DNA from: Frateuria soli
Lineage (GTDB): Bacteria > Pseudomonadota > Gammaproteobacteria > Xanthomonadales > Rhodanobacteraceae
Direction: 5' to 3'
Assembly: GCF_021117385.1 (NCBI RefSeq)
Contig: NZ_CP088252.1
Coordinates: forward strand, 2,480,001 to 2,544,000
Length of the DNA: 64,000 nucleotides
Shown here: piece by piece, positions 9,309 to 16,953 of the stretch
How positions within the stretch are numbered: the stretch's first letter is position 1
How the letters are laid out: every line of letters starts with the position of its first letter
Notes under the pieces: model-generated
What the model saw: only the letters and a program-made list of their open reading frames with translations
Database searches by the model: none
What the model was told of the DNA's origin: nothing
Position numbers and translations under genes: made by a program

Positions 9309-9548
9309 ATGCCACCGGTCGCCGGCATCTACCGACACTACAAGGGCCAGCGCTACCAGGTGCTGGGCATCGCCCGCCACAGCGAGACGCTGGAGGAGCT
9401 GGTCGTCTACCGCGCGCTGTATGGCGGGCACGGCCTGTGGGTGCGCCCGATGGCCATGTTCGCGGAAACCGTCACAGTCGACGGCGAGCCCGTGCCCCGC
9501 TTCGCGCTGGAGTCGCCCAGCCAATCCGACCTGATGGAAAACCCGTGA
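9309..9548 (+). CDS. DUF1653 domain protein
   Basis: 79-residue cytoplasmic protein made up of a single DUF1653 domain: GIYRHYKGQRYQVLGIARHS, then ELVVYRALYG and LWVRPMAMFAE. The fold is a small beta-barrel; no biochemical role is established. AAAAGGAG lies five bases before the ATG. Its TGA overlaps the GTG start of darP (GTGA), so the two are translationally coupled. Confidence 0.88.
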   Translation: MPPVAGIYRHYKGQRYQVLGIARHSETLEELVVYRALYGGHGLWVRPMAMFAETVTVDGEPVPRFALESPSQSDLMENP

Positions 9549-10108
9549 GCCCGAGCCGAAGCCGCAACCAGACCGAACTCGACGAACAGGACTACGGTCC
9601 CAGCCGCACCCAGCAGCGTCGCGAGGCGCTGGCCGTACTCGCACTCGCCAACCAGCTCGTCGAACTGCCACCCAGCCGCCTGGCCAAGCTCGATCTGCCC
9701 GAGGACGTGCGCGAGGAGGTCGCCAACGTGCGCCGGATCAGTTCGCACATCGCGCGCAAGCGGCAGCTCGCGTTCCTGGCCAAGAAGATGCGCCGCCATG
9801 AAGAGGCGGTGTTCGACAGCGCGCGCGCGGAGCTCGGCGAGAACCGCGAACGCCAGCGCCAGGAGACCGCCGCCATGCATCGCCTGGAGACGCTGCGCGA
9901 GCGACTGCTCGAGGACGACGAAGCCGCCGCCACGCTGATCGCCGACCACCCCTCCGTCGACCGCCAGCACCTGCGCTCGCTCATTCGCCAGGCGCGCAGC
10001 GAACGCGCCGCGAACAAGCCGCCGCGGGCGTACCGGGAGATCTTCCAGTTGCTCAAGGAACTGCAACAGGAAGCAGCGGGCGACGAGGGCGAGGACATCG
10101 AGGACTGA
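9545..10108 (+). CDS. darP: Ribosome biogenesis factor DarP (DUF615, formerly YjgA)
   Basis: 187-residue highly charged helical protein that associates with late 50S precursors in E. coli. Visible are the conserved segments QQRREALAVLALANQLVELP, KLDLPEDVREEV, RISSHIARKRQLAFLAKKMR, and the C-terminal HLRSLIRQARSERAANKPPR. The GTG start at 9545 overlaps the DUF1653 stop. The acidic C-terminal end (GDEGEDIED) is unremarkable. In many gammaproteobacteria it neighbours pmbA, as here. Confidence 0.93.
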   Translation: MSPSRSRNQTELDEQDYGPSRTQQRREALAVLALANQLVELPPSRLAKLDLPEDVREEVANVRRISSHIARKRQLAFLAKKMRRHEEAVFDSARAELGENRERQRQETAAMHRLETLRERLLEDDEAAATLIADHPSVDRQHLRSLIRQARSERAANKPPRAYREIFQLLKELQQEAAGDEGEDIED

Positions 10109-10148
10109 AACACCCGCCACCCTGGCGGATACGCCGAGGCGAGCCCCA

Positions 10149-10188
10149 CCCCTCACCCCAACCCTCTCCCCAGAGGGGAGAGGGAGCT
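10149..10188. repeat. CTCTCCCC-type palindromic repeat
   Basis: CCCTCACCCCAACCCTCTCC followed by the inverted AGAGGGGAGAGGGAG. Almost the same unit recurs at 22378-22414. Confidence 0.75.
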
Positions 10189-10306
10189 GGTTCTTCGCAA
10201 GCACTTCCCTCCAAGCCCTTCGCGTCGAAAGCAGTCCGGGCCTCGCACCCTGAGCTTTCGCCTGCACTCCAGCCCTGAACTCCAGCTCGCCCAGCACCGC
10301 GTTCGG

Positions 10307-10396
10307 GCTCTGCGCCCTGCTCTGCGCCCTGCTCTGCGCTCTGCTCTGCGCTCTGGCTCTGCGCTCCGGCTCTGCTCCCTGCTCTGCGCTTCGGCT
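10307..10396. repeat. 12-bp tandem repeat (GCTCTGCGCCCT-like)
   Basis: About seven degenerate head-to-tail copies of a 12-bp unit GCTCTGCGCCCT/GCTCTGCGCTCT. It lies in the gene-free island between darP and the thrE-like gene. The unit length is a multiple of three, so it creates low-complexity open frames on both strands, but none has a credible start or context. Confidence 0.8.
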
Positions 10397-10589
10397 TCAT
10401 TGAAAAGTGCGCGCGGCAAGCGCGCTGCTCTTCCGGCCCCTATGGCGCGGCGGGCGGGTGGCGGATCAGCCCGAAGGGTGGCCGGCAGGACGCCGGCCAG
10501 TTTTTCGTCGGGGCAGGAAGCCCCGTCGAAAAACCCCGCCACCCGCCCGCGCACCCGAAGGGCGCGCCATCGGGGTACCCTTCTCTTTG

Positions 10590-10623
10590 GTTACTTTCTC
10601 TTGGGCAAGCAAGAGAAAGTGAC
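10590..10623. repeat. 13-bp stem-loop of a dispersed element
   Basis: GTTACTTTCTCTT at 10590-10602 pairs with AAGAGAAAGTGAC at 10611-10623 (one G-T wobble) around an 8-nt loop. I recall similar elements with TTACTTTCT...AGAAAGTAAC arms as frequent intergenic repeats in Xanthomonadales genomes; that is memory, not a search. Confidence 0.7.
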
Positions 10624-10643
10624 TCGGGCGCAAAGGCGTCCGA

Positions 10644-10711
10644 AAGCTCTTCGCTCCGAAGCTCTTCGCTCCAGAGCTCTTCGTTCCGGAGCTCTTCTCC
10701 GAGCCTCTTCG
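10644..10711. repeat. Tandem AGCTCTTCGCTCC repeat
   Basis: Four to five degenerate copies of a unit of about 15 bp (AGCTCTTCGCTCCGA, AGCTCTTCGCTCCAG, AGCTCTTCGTTCCGG, AGCTCTTCTCCG), ending just past the 3' end of the thrE-like gene. No gene is supported here. Confidence 0.75.
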
Positions 10712-10732
10712 CCAAAGAAGCCCCCGCCGCCA

Positions 10733-11998
10733 CTAGAGCGACCGCCGCGGCGACACCAGCAGATCTCCGAACAACAGGCCCGCCACCAGCGAAATGAGCA
10801 GCGTGATCAGCAGGATGAAACTGTCCATGCCCAGCGTCGTGTCGCGTTCGAACAGATAGGACACGCTCTGGAACCCCACACTGCCCGGCACCAGCAAGAT
10901 GATCCCGGGCTCGCGCACCACCGCGCCGGGCCGGTGCAGATAACGCGCATAGAGGTTGGCCATCGCTCCCAGCAACAACCCGCCGAGGAACACGCCGAAT
11001 GGCGCGCCGGGAACCGCGTGCGATAACAGGCCGCCCCAGCGCGTGGCGAGGTAGCCGACCGCCACCGCCGCCACGACCACGATCCAGTCGCGCCGGGCCG
11101 CACGGAACAGGATGGCGAATCCCAGCGCGCCGATCAGCAGCGACGGCCAGTCCATCCAGCGCGGCAGCGGCTGCAGCGCAAACGTGCCCGCGGTGACCCC
11201 GAAGGCCGCGCACAACTGGCTGGCCGCCACGGTGCCGAAGGTCAGCTTGAGCAGGGTCGCGATGGACCCGCCCAGGCGCGCCATGCCCGATGTCAGGTGC
11301 TGGCTGGAGATCTCGCGTACGGCCGTAGTCAATGACATGCCCGGCACCAGCACGATCAGCGCAGCCAGCACCACCGATTTGATCGCCAGCGGCACGATGA
11401 ACGCACTGACCAGGATCGCGCCGGCGGTGGCCACCAGCGCGCAGATCGCGTCGCTGGCGGCCGCCAGTCGCGGCCGCGTGGCCGCCAGCACGGTGATCAG
11501 GCCGATCAGCAGGCCGATCGCTCCGGCCACCCCCAGGTCGGCCCAGGAGCTGTGCAGGAACAACGCCGCCACGCTCGCCGCCGACAGGCCGTAGCTGCCG
11601 ACCACGCCGGCCTGCGCCCGTCGCGTCTCCGGCCGGCCCAGTTCGCGCAGCAGGCGGAAGCCTTCGCGCAGGCCCAGTTCCCCGGCGATGGCACGGTCGG
11701 CGATCGCATCGGCCTCGCACAGCCGCGCCAGGTGCACGTCGCCGGGCGGCAACCGCATCACCTGCGTCACCTGCGCCAGCCCTTCCTCGGCGCCTGCGTC
11801 GGCGAAGGAGATGATGATCGCGGTCGGGCTGGACCAGACATCGGCGATCAGTGCCAGCCGCTGCGCCGACGCGGAAATGGCCATCTCCAGGCGCGGCGCC
11901 GACGTGCCGTACTGGTGCAGCCGGCGCGCCAGCTCGACCAGGAAGGCGATGCGGGTTTCCAGCGGCGCCTGCGCCGCCCCCGGGATCAGGCCGTTCAT
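10733..11998 (-). CDS. ThrE-family threonine/serine exporter-like membrane protein (DUF1212)
   Basis: 421-residue integral membrane protein of the ThrE/DUF1212 family. The soluble N-terminal half carries LVELARRLHQYGTSAPRLE, the usual ThrE opening. The C-terminal half has about ten hydrophobic helices, with VPGMSLTTAVREISSQHLTSGMARLGG and GIILLVPGSVGFQSVSYLFE as conserved loops. In Corynebacterium ThrE exports threonine and serine; the substrate here is inferred only. ATG at 11998 overlaps the nfeD stop (ATGA). It is the third gene of an SPFH-nfeD-thrE set on the minus strand. Confidence 0.85.
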   Translation of the reverse strand: MNGLIPGAAQAPLETRIAFLVELARRLHQYGTSAPRLEMAISASAQRLALIADVWSSPTAIIISFADAGAEEGLAQVTQVMRLPPGDVHLARLCEADAIADRAIAGELGLREGFRLLRELGRPETRRAQAGVVGSYGLSAASVAALFLHSSWADLGVAGAIGLLIGLITVLAATRPRLAAASDAICALVATAGAILVSAFIVPLAIKSVVLAALIVLVPGMSLTTAVREISSQHLTSGMARLGGSIATLLKLTFGTVAASQLCAAFGVTAGTFALQPLPRWMDWPSLLIGALGFAILFRAARRDWIVVVAAVAVGYLATRWGGLLSHAVPGAPFGVFLGGLLLGAMANLYARYLHRPGAVVREPGIILLVPGSVGFQSVSYLFERDTTLGMDSFILLITLLISLVAGLLFGDLLVSPRRSL

Positions 11999-12444
11999 GT
12001 GGCCGGTCGCACCTGCAGCGTGTTGCCGTCGACGCCGACCACCTCGACGGTGGCGCCCAGGGGCAGGTCCGGTCCGTTGACCAGCCATTCGCCGTCGCCC
12101 ACGCGCGCCTTGCCGCGCCCGTTGACGATCGGCTCGATCAGCACGTAGCGCTGGCCGACCATCTGCGCGCCGCGGCGGTTGAGCCGCTCGCTGGCGGCGT
12201 CGCCGCGCCGGAGCCTGGGCTTGAGCACGCGGGCGTAGACCGCGCAGGCGAGGAAGGCGAGTACCGCGAAGGCGATCGCCTGCGCCAGCAGCGACATCCC
12301 CGGGAACAGCCAGGCCAGCACGCCGGTGGCGCCCGCGCCGATGCCGATCCACAACAGGAAGTAGCCCGGCAGGGCGACCTCCAGCGCGATCAGCAGCAGG
12401 GCCAGCAGCCACCAGAAGTGATGGATTGCGAGGGTGGAGAACAT
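11995..12444 (-). CDS. NfeD-like membrane protein
   Basis: 149-residue short NfeD: two or three N-terminal transmembrane helices (HHFWWLLALLLIALEVALPG, LLWIGIGAGATGVLAWLFPG) followed by a small OB-fold (VGQRYVLIEPIVNGRGKARV, GDGEWLVNGPDLPLGATVEV). NfeD proteins are partners of SPFH proteins, and this gene follows an SPFH gene as usual. The start at 12444 gives MFSTLAIHHFWW; an in-frame upstream extension is unsupported. GGAG lies about seven bases before the ATG. The stop overlaps the next gene's start. Confidence 0.92.
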   Translation of the reverse strand: MFSTLAIHHFWWLLALLLIALEVALPGYFLLWIGIGAGATGVLAWLFPGMSLLAQAIAFAVLAFLACAVYARVLKPRLRRGDAASERLNRRGAQMVGQRYVLIEPIVNGRGKARVGDGEWLVNGPDLPLGATVEVVGVDGNTLQVRPAT

Positions 12445-12594
12445 GCGGGACTCCGGGTGGAAGGGCGACGATGGGTGACCTGCGGTCGATGCCGGGTCGA
12501 TGGCTGTCGGCCGGGGCAAGCCCTTTCCCCAGCCCCCGCGTTCGTCGGGGAGTGGGCCAGGGGAAGGAGAGGCCTCCGGCTCTGGACCGCCGCC

Positions 12595-13536
12595 TCAACG
12601 CGGCAGTGGCACTGCCTTCGTCCCCTGCTGCGACAAAGCCTCCTTCGCCATCTCCGCGATGCCCGCCAGCGAACCGATGATGCCGGTCGCTTCCATCGGC
12701 AGCAGCAGCATCTTCTGGTTCGGCGAGTGCGCGATCTCCTTCAGCGCCTCGACGTACTTGTTGGCGACGAAATAGTTCAGCGCGTTGAGATTGCCGTTGG
12801 CGATCGCGTCGGACACCATCCGGGTCGCCTCGGCCTCGGCTTCGGCCAGGCGGATGCGTGCCTCGGCCTCGCGGAAAGCGGCTTCCTTCTTGCCCTCGGC
12901 GGCCAGGATCGCGCTCTGCTTCTCGCCGTCGGCCTTGAGGATGGCCGCCTGCTTGAAGCCCTCCGCCTCCAGGATGTTGGAGCGCTTCTCGCGCTCGGCC
13001 TTCATCTGCTTGGCCATTGCGTCGACCAGGTCGCGCGGCGGCGCGATGTCCTTGATCTCGATGCGGTTGACCTTGACGCCCCACGGATGGGTCGCTTCGT
13101 CGACTACGCGCAACAGCTGCGCGTTGATGGTGTCGCGCTTGCTCAGGCTCTCATCAAGGTCCATCGAGCCGAGCACCGTGCGGATGTTGGTCATCACCAG
13201 CGCCAGCGAGGCCTGTTCCAGGTTGGCCACTTCGTAGGCCGCCTTGGCCGCGTCCAGCACCTGGTAGAACACCACACCATCGACGCGCACGACCGCGTTG
13301 TCCTTGGTGATGACGTCCTGCGAGGGCACATCCAGCACCTGCTCCATCATGTTCATCCGGGCGCCGACGGCCTGGTAGAACGGGACGAGGAAATGCAGGC
13401 CCGGGCTGAGCGTGCGCGTGTAGCGGCCGAAGGTTTCCACCGTCCATTCGTAGCCCTGCGGCACGATCCGTACGAGCTTGGCGATGATGATGACCGCCAG
13501 CACGATGATGACTACGCCGATCGCGATGCTGCCCAT
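12595..13536 (-). CDS. SPFH/stomatin-like membrane protein (QmcA/HflC type)
   Basis: 313-residue SPFH-domain protein with one N-terminal membrane helix (SIAIGVVIIVLAVIIIAKLV), then VPQGYEWTVETFGRYTRTL, the SPFH domain (DNAVVRVDGVVFYQVLDAAK) and a long charged, coiled-coil-prone helix (MKAEREKRSNILEAEG, AEARIRLAEAEAEATRM). Such proteins form large membrane rings that organise microdomains and modulate proteases. CAGGAGGGG lies three to nine bases before the ATG, a strong ribosome-binding site. With nfeD downstream this is the usual SPFH-NfeD pair. Confidence 0.92.
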   Translation of the reverse strand: MGSIAIGVVIIVLAVIIIAKLVRIVPQGYEWTVETFGRYTRTLSPGLHFLVPFYQAVGARMNMMEQVLDVPSQDVITKDNAVVRVDGVVFYQVLDAAKAAYEVANLEQASLALVMTNIRTVLGSMDLDESLSKRDTINAQLLRVVDEATHPWGVKVNRIEIKDIAPPRDLVDAMAKQMKAEREKRSNILEAEGFKQAAILKADGEKQSAILAAEGKKEAAFREAEARIRLAEAEAEATRMVSDAIANGNLNALNYFVANKYVEALKEIAHSPNQKMLLLPMEATGIIGSLAGIAEMAKEALSQQGTKAVPLPR

Positions 13537-13641
13537 GGTCCCCTCCTGTGGTTGGACAGCCAGTATAGGTGGCCGAATGGCTTGCCGGAGCGCCCCCTGC
13601 GCGCGAGCGCAATGCCCGGCGGCGGCCCGCGGGATGCGCTG

Positions 13642-15018
13642 CTACGGGTTCCTGGCCGGCAGCAGCAGGCTCACGCGCAAGCCGCCATCCTCGCGGTTGG
13701 CCAGCGTGATGCGCCCGCCGTGCGCCTCGGTGATCTCGCGTGCCAGCGCCAGTCCCAGGCCGGTCCCGGCGCGCTTGGTCGAATAGAACGGCAACAATGC
13801 CTGCGCCAGCACCGTATCGCTCATGCCCGGCCCGCGGTCGGCCACCTCGATACGCCAGTCGTGGCCGACCTGGGCCAGCGCAAGCGTCACGCCCTCTTCG
13901 CTGCCGCCCGCCTCGTGGGCGTTCTTGATCAGGTTGATCAGCACCTGCTCGATCTGCGCCTTGTCGAACCAGCCAGGCCCGGTCGGCACCTCCCCCGCCA
14001 GCCGGAACCGGCAATGCAGCGACAGGCTGTCGAGGAAGGCCTGCCAGTCGATCGCCTGCGGTTGCGGCGCGGGCAACTTGGCGAAGCTCGCGTAGCCGGC
14101 GATGAAGCCGTGCAGGTGGCGCGCGCGCTCGCCGATCGTGGCGAACACGCCGGGCAGCCGCGCCAGGTCGCCACGCCGGGCCAGCTCGGCCCCCGAGTGC
14201 GCCAGCGAGGAAATCGGTGCGAGCGAATTGTTGAGCTCGTGGCTGATCACGCGGATCACCCGCTTCCACGTCGCCACTTCCTGTCGCGACAGCTCGCGCG
14301 TCATGCGGCGCAACGAATAGAGCTTGTGCGGCCGCCCCTGCAGCCGGAACAGTCGCTGGGACAGGTGAAAGGTTTCCTCGGTGCCGTCCATCGGCACGCT
14401 GAGCAGCGCATCCTCGCCGCTCTCCACCGCCCGACGCAGCGCCTCGGGCACGTTGAGCAGCAGCTCGCCAAAGTCCAGCCCGTTGAGGCTGCGCCCTTCG
14501 TTGAACAGGTGCCGCGCGGCGATGTTGGCGTAGGCGATGCGTCCCTGGGCGTTGGCCAGCACCAGCGACACGGGCGTGTGCTGCACGACGGTGTCCAGCA
14601 GCAGCTCGCGCTGCACCAGATGCTGGCGCTGCTCGCGCAGGGTCGCACCCAGCGCGTTGTGCATGCGGATCAGCGCGCCCAGCTCGTCGCGCCGGTCGGC
14701 GGCGATGGAAAAGCTGAAGTCGCCGTCGCGGTAGCTCGCCACCGCGCCTTCGAGCGCGCGCAGCAGCCGCCGGATCGGCGACATCACCTGCGCGCCCAGC
14801 CAGAAAGCCAGCGGCAACAGCACGATCAGCGTGGCGAGCAGGCCGCCGGGGATGCCCGGCACGGCAGGCAGGTGCATGCCCAGCCTCGGGTCATGGCGCA
14901 GCCACGAGAGCAACTGCGGCAGGGGCCACTCGGTCACGCCGGCGAAAACCAGCGCACCGCTGAGACCGGCCAGCATCAGCAGCCCGCTGAGCCGCGCCTG
15001 CAGCGATCTCAGTTGCAT
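13642..15018 (-). CDS. Sensor histidine kinase (NtrY-like, HAMP-PAS-HisKA-HATPase)
   Basis: 458-residue membrane kinase, last gene of the permease locus. Two transmembrane segments (about residues 8-28 and 58-80) enclose a periplasmic loop of only about 30 residues. A HAMP-like region, a PAS-like domain (HTPVSLVLANAQGRIAYANI), the phosphoacceptor box VISHELNNSLAPISSLAHSG and an ATPase domain with N-box LINLIKNAHEAGG, G1 VADRGPGMSD and G2 TGLGLALAREITEAHGGRI follow. The HELNNSLAP box is of the NtrB/NtrY kind, which normally partners sigma-54 activators, matching the regulator encoded just upstream. The small loop suggests sensing within the membrane or through the transporter, which is inference. 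Confidence 0.93.
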   Translation of the reverse strand: MQLRSLQARLSGLLMLAGLSGALVFAGVTEWPLPQLLSWLRHDPRLGMHLPAVPGIPGGLLATLIVLLPLAFWLGAQVMSPIRRLLRALEGAVASYRDGDFSFSIAADRRDELGALIRMHNALGATLREQRQHLVQRELLLDTVVQHTPVSLVLANAQGRIAYANIAARHLFNEGRSLNGLDFGELLLNVPEALRRAVESGEDALLSVPMDGTEETFHLSQRLFRLQGRPHKLYSLRRMTRELSRQEVATWKRVIRVISHELNNSLAPISSLAHSGAELARRGDLARLPGVFATIGERARHLHGFIAGYASFAKLPAPQPQAIDWQAFLDSLSLHCRFRLAGEVPTGPGWFDKAQIEQVLINLIKNAHEAGGSEEGVTLALAQVGHDWRIEVADRGPGMSDTVLAQALLPFYSTKRAGTGLGLALAREITEAHGGRITLANREDGGLRVSLLLPARNP

Positions 15019-15046
15019 GCGAGGCTCCCGCCCCGGGCCAGCGGTG

Positions 15047-15385
15047 TCAGTGGCACGCGGGGTCCATCGGGGTCTGCGGGCAGTTCACCGCCGGGCGACC
15101 ATTGCGGTCCATGGTGCCCATGGTGCCGACCCCGGCGTTGCCGGAGTGCTGCTGCGCCGCGTTGGCACGCGGCGGGGCGAGGCTGTCACGCTCCTTGAAC
15201 TTGAAGTGCGACGTGGAGCTGGACTTCTGCGCCGGGAGCGCGGCATCGGCCCGGTAGCTCGCCGTGGAAGCCGGCGCCGGCGCACTCCAGCTGTCGCTGG
15301 CGTGGGCGGTCGGCGATGGCACCGACTGGGCGTGGGCCCCGGCGGCGGCCAACAGGGAGGCAAACACGACGATCCGGATACGCAT
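15047..15385 (-). CDS. Small secreted protein of unknown function between regulator and kinase
   Basis: 112-residue protein I do not recognise. A clear Sec signal peptide (MRIRIVVFASLLAAAGAHAQ, cleavage probably after AHA) is followed by about 90 low-complexity residues rich in Ser, Ala and Pro. There is a short charged patch (SHFKFKERDSLAPP). The last 20 residues hold the only two cysteines of the mature protein (NCPQTPMDPACH). It lies between the sigma-54 regulator and the sensor kinase, 28 nt before the kinase start, so it may be an accessory sensor, ligand or export substrate of this locus. The position favours co-transcription; function is unknown. Confidence 0.7.
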   Translation of the reverse strand: MRIRIVVFASLLAAAGAHAQSVPSPTAHASDSWSAPAPASTASYRADAALPAQKSSSTSHFKFKERDSLAPPRANAAQQHSGNAGVGTMGTMDRNGRPAVNCPQTPMDPACH

Positions 15386-15466
15386 GGTTCCTGCTCCTTG
15401 GGGACTGGCGCCGATCATCCCGCGCCCCTTCGATAGCGGCAACCGCCGCGATGCACGCCCAGGCGA

Positions 15467-15532
15467 CGCAGGGTGGACTTCAGCCCAGCAGCCCTGCGCC
15501 GGTGCCTGGCGGGGGCCGAAGCCCACCCTGCG
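15467..15532. repeat. Imperfect inverted repeat in the regulator/small-gene gap
   Basis: CGCAGGGTGGACTTCAGCCC pairs with GGGGCCGAAGCCCACCCTGC (few mismatches) just after the regulator stop codon. It could act as a partial terminator or mRNA-stability hairpin separating the regulator from the last two genes. There is no U-tract. Confidence 0.6.
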
Positions 15533-15537
15533 CGCAC

Positions 15538-16875
15538 TCAGCCGGTCGCCAACCCGTAGCGCTCCATGCGCCGGTACAGCGCCTGGCGCGACAGTCCCAG
15601 CGATTGCGCGGCCCGGCTGACCACGCCATCGGCGCGGTGCAGCGCGGTCTCCACTGCCTCGCGGCTGGGCTCGTCCAGGTTGCGTGCGACCGCCGGCGTG
15701 TGCTGCGGCAGGTTGAGCAGTTGGGGAGTGACCACGCCGTCGGTCGCGAGCAGCGCCGCGCGCTCGATCGCGTTCTTCAGCTCGCGCACGTTCCCGGGCC
15801 ATGGATAGCTCACCAGCGCCTCGCGTGCCGCGTCGCCCAGTTCGGCCCGGCCATCGAGGAAATGCTCCGCCAGCGGCACGATGTCGTCGGTGCGCTCGGA
15901 AAGCGGCGGCAGGTTCACCTCGATGACGTTGAGGCGGTAGTACAGGTCCTCGCGGAACGTGCCCGCGCGCACCATCGCCTTGAGATCGGCGTTGGTGGCC
16001 GACAGCACGCGCACCTTGACCTGCCGCGTGCGGCCGGAGCCCAATCGCTCGAACTGCCCGGTCTCCAGCACGCGCAGCAGCTTGACCTGGCCGGGCAGCG
16101 GCAGGTTGCCGATCTCGTCCAGGAACAGCGTGCCGCCGTCGGCGAGCTCGAAACGGCCTTCGCGCGCCTTGTTGGCGCCGGTGTAGGCACCGGCGTCGGC
16201 GCCGAACAGTTCGGCCTCGATCAGCTCGCCCGGCAACGCGCCGCAATTGACCGCCACGAACGGCCCGTTCCTGACCGGCGAGTTCGCATGCACGATGCAG
16301 GCGATGCGCTCCTTGCCCGCGCCGTTGGGCCCGGTGATCAGCACCGGCACGTGCGAACGGGCGACCTGGCAGGCGAGCTCGAGCGTCTGCGCCATCGCGT
16401 CGGAGGCGAACACCAGCCCGTCCAGATCGTAGGTCTGGCGCAGCACGTCGCGGCGCCGGCGGCGCTCGCGGCGGGTGCGGTTGACCTCGCGGGTGGACTC
16501 GGACAGCTCCAGCAGGTTCTCCACCGTCGCCAGCAGCTTGGTGTCGTCCCACGGCTTGGCCACGTAGTCGGCGGCGCCGGCCTTGACCAGCTCCACCGCG
16601 GTTTCCAGATGTGTCCAGGCAGTCAGCAGGATCACCGGCAGGTCGGTGTGCCGCTGGCGGATCGCGCGGAACAGCGCCACGCCCTCTTCGCCCGAGGTGG
16701 TGTCGGCGGTGAAGTTCATGTCCTGGATCACTACGTCCACCAGCTCGCGGTCCAGCGTCGCCAGCCCGTCCTCCGGCGTCAGCGCGATCAGCGGACGGAT
16801 GTCGTGCAGCGAAAGCAACAGCGACAGCGCCTCGCCCACCGCGGGGTTGTCGTCAATGATCAGGACGGTACGCAT
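15538..16875 (-). CDS. Sigma-54-dependent response regulator (REC-AAA+-Fis)
   Basis: 445-residue NtrC-type activator. Receiver domain: acidic pair DD at residues 8-9, phosphorylation site D52 (VVIQDMNF), conserved LLTAW and VAKPW. AAA+ domain: Walker A is GPNGAGKE instead of the usual GESGTGKE. The sigma-54 contact loop is GAYTGA, an accepted variant of GAFTGA, and Walker B is [12 protein letters not shown]. The R-finger region ([20 protein letters not shown]) and [15 protein letters not shown] are intact. A Fis-type helix-turn-helix ([20 protein letters not shown]) ends the protein. The ATG at 16875 gives [10 protein letters not shown]. Being encoded within the locus it probably controls, it could autoactivate. 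The predicted target is the -24/-12 promoter at 32818-32834. Confidence 0.95.
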   Translation of the reverse strand: MRTVLIIDDNPAVGEALSLLLSLHDIRPLIALTPEDGLATLDRELVDVVIQDMNFTADTTSGEEGVALFRAIRQRHTDLPVILLTAWTHLETAVELVKAGAADYVAKPWDDTKLLATVENLLELSESTREVNRTRRERRRRRDVLRQTYDLDGLVFASDAMAQTLELACQVARSHVPVLITGPNGAGKERIACIVHANSPVRNGPFVAVNCGALPGELIEAELFGADAGAYTGANKAREGRFELADGGTLFLDEIGNLPLPGQVKLLRVLETGQFERLGSGRTRQVKVRVLSATNADLKAMVRAGTFREDLYYRLNVIEVNLPPLSERTDDIVPLAEHFLDGRAELGDAAREALVSYPWPGNVRELKNAIERAALLATDGVVTPQLLNLPQHTPAVARNLDEPSREAVETALHRADGVVSRAAQSLGLSRQALYRRMERYGLATG

Positions 16876-16953
16876 CTTTTTCCTGCACATGTCGGCATGG
16901 ATGCATCTCCACGCCAAAAGGTTGCCACAGGTTGGCCAAAGGGGAAGCGCCCT

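Noticed and set aside
7865-9328. Longer start for pmbA at 9328
   Set aside because: The additional 37 residues have no family similarity, and the GTG at 9217 has a good Shine-Dalgarno and a typical PmbA N-terminus.
10307-10396. Tandem 12-bp units as a possible CRISPR or VNTR-encoded peptide
   Set aside because: No unique spacers between units, so not CRISPR. No start codon, ribosome-binding site or conserved neighbour supports a peptide.
10400-11026. Open frame of about 208 codons across the repeat island on the plus strand
   Set aside because: It consists of translated repeats (RALRSGALLR-like) and antisense of the thrE-like gene. No credible start.
11851-15198. Very long open frame on the plus strand (over 1,100 codons)
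   Set aside because: It is antisense to the thrE-like, nfeD, SPFH and kinase genes, all strongly supported. Its translation is low-complexity and rich in Gln, Arg, Ala and His, typical of antisense frames in high-GC DNA.
16922-16938. Possible second sigma-54 promoter before the regulator gene
   Set aside because: On the minus strand TTGGCCAACCTGTGGCA keeps the GG-N10-GC spacing but fails the consensus at several positions in both elements (TGGCCA, TGGC). Too weak compared with the site at 32818.
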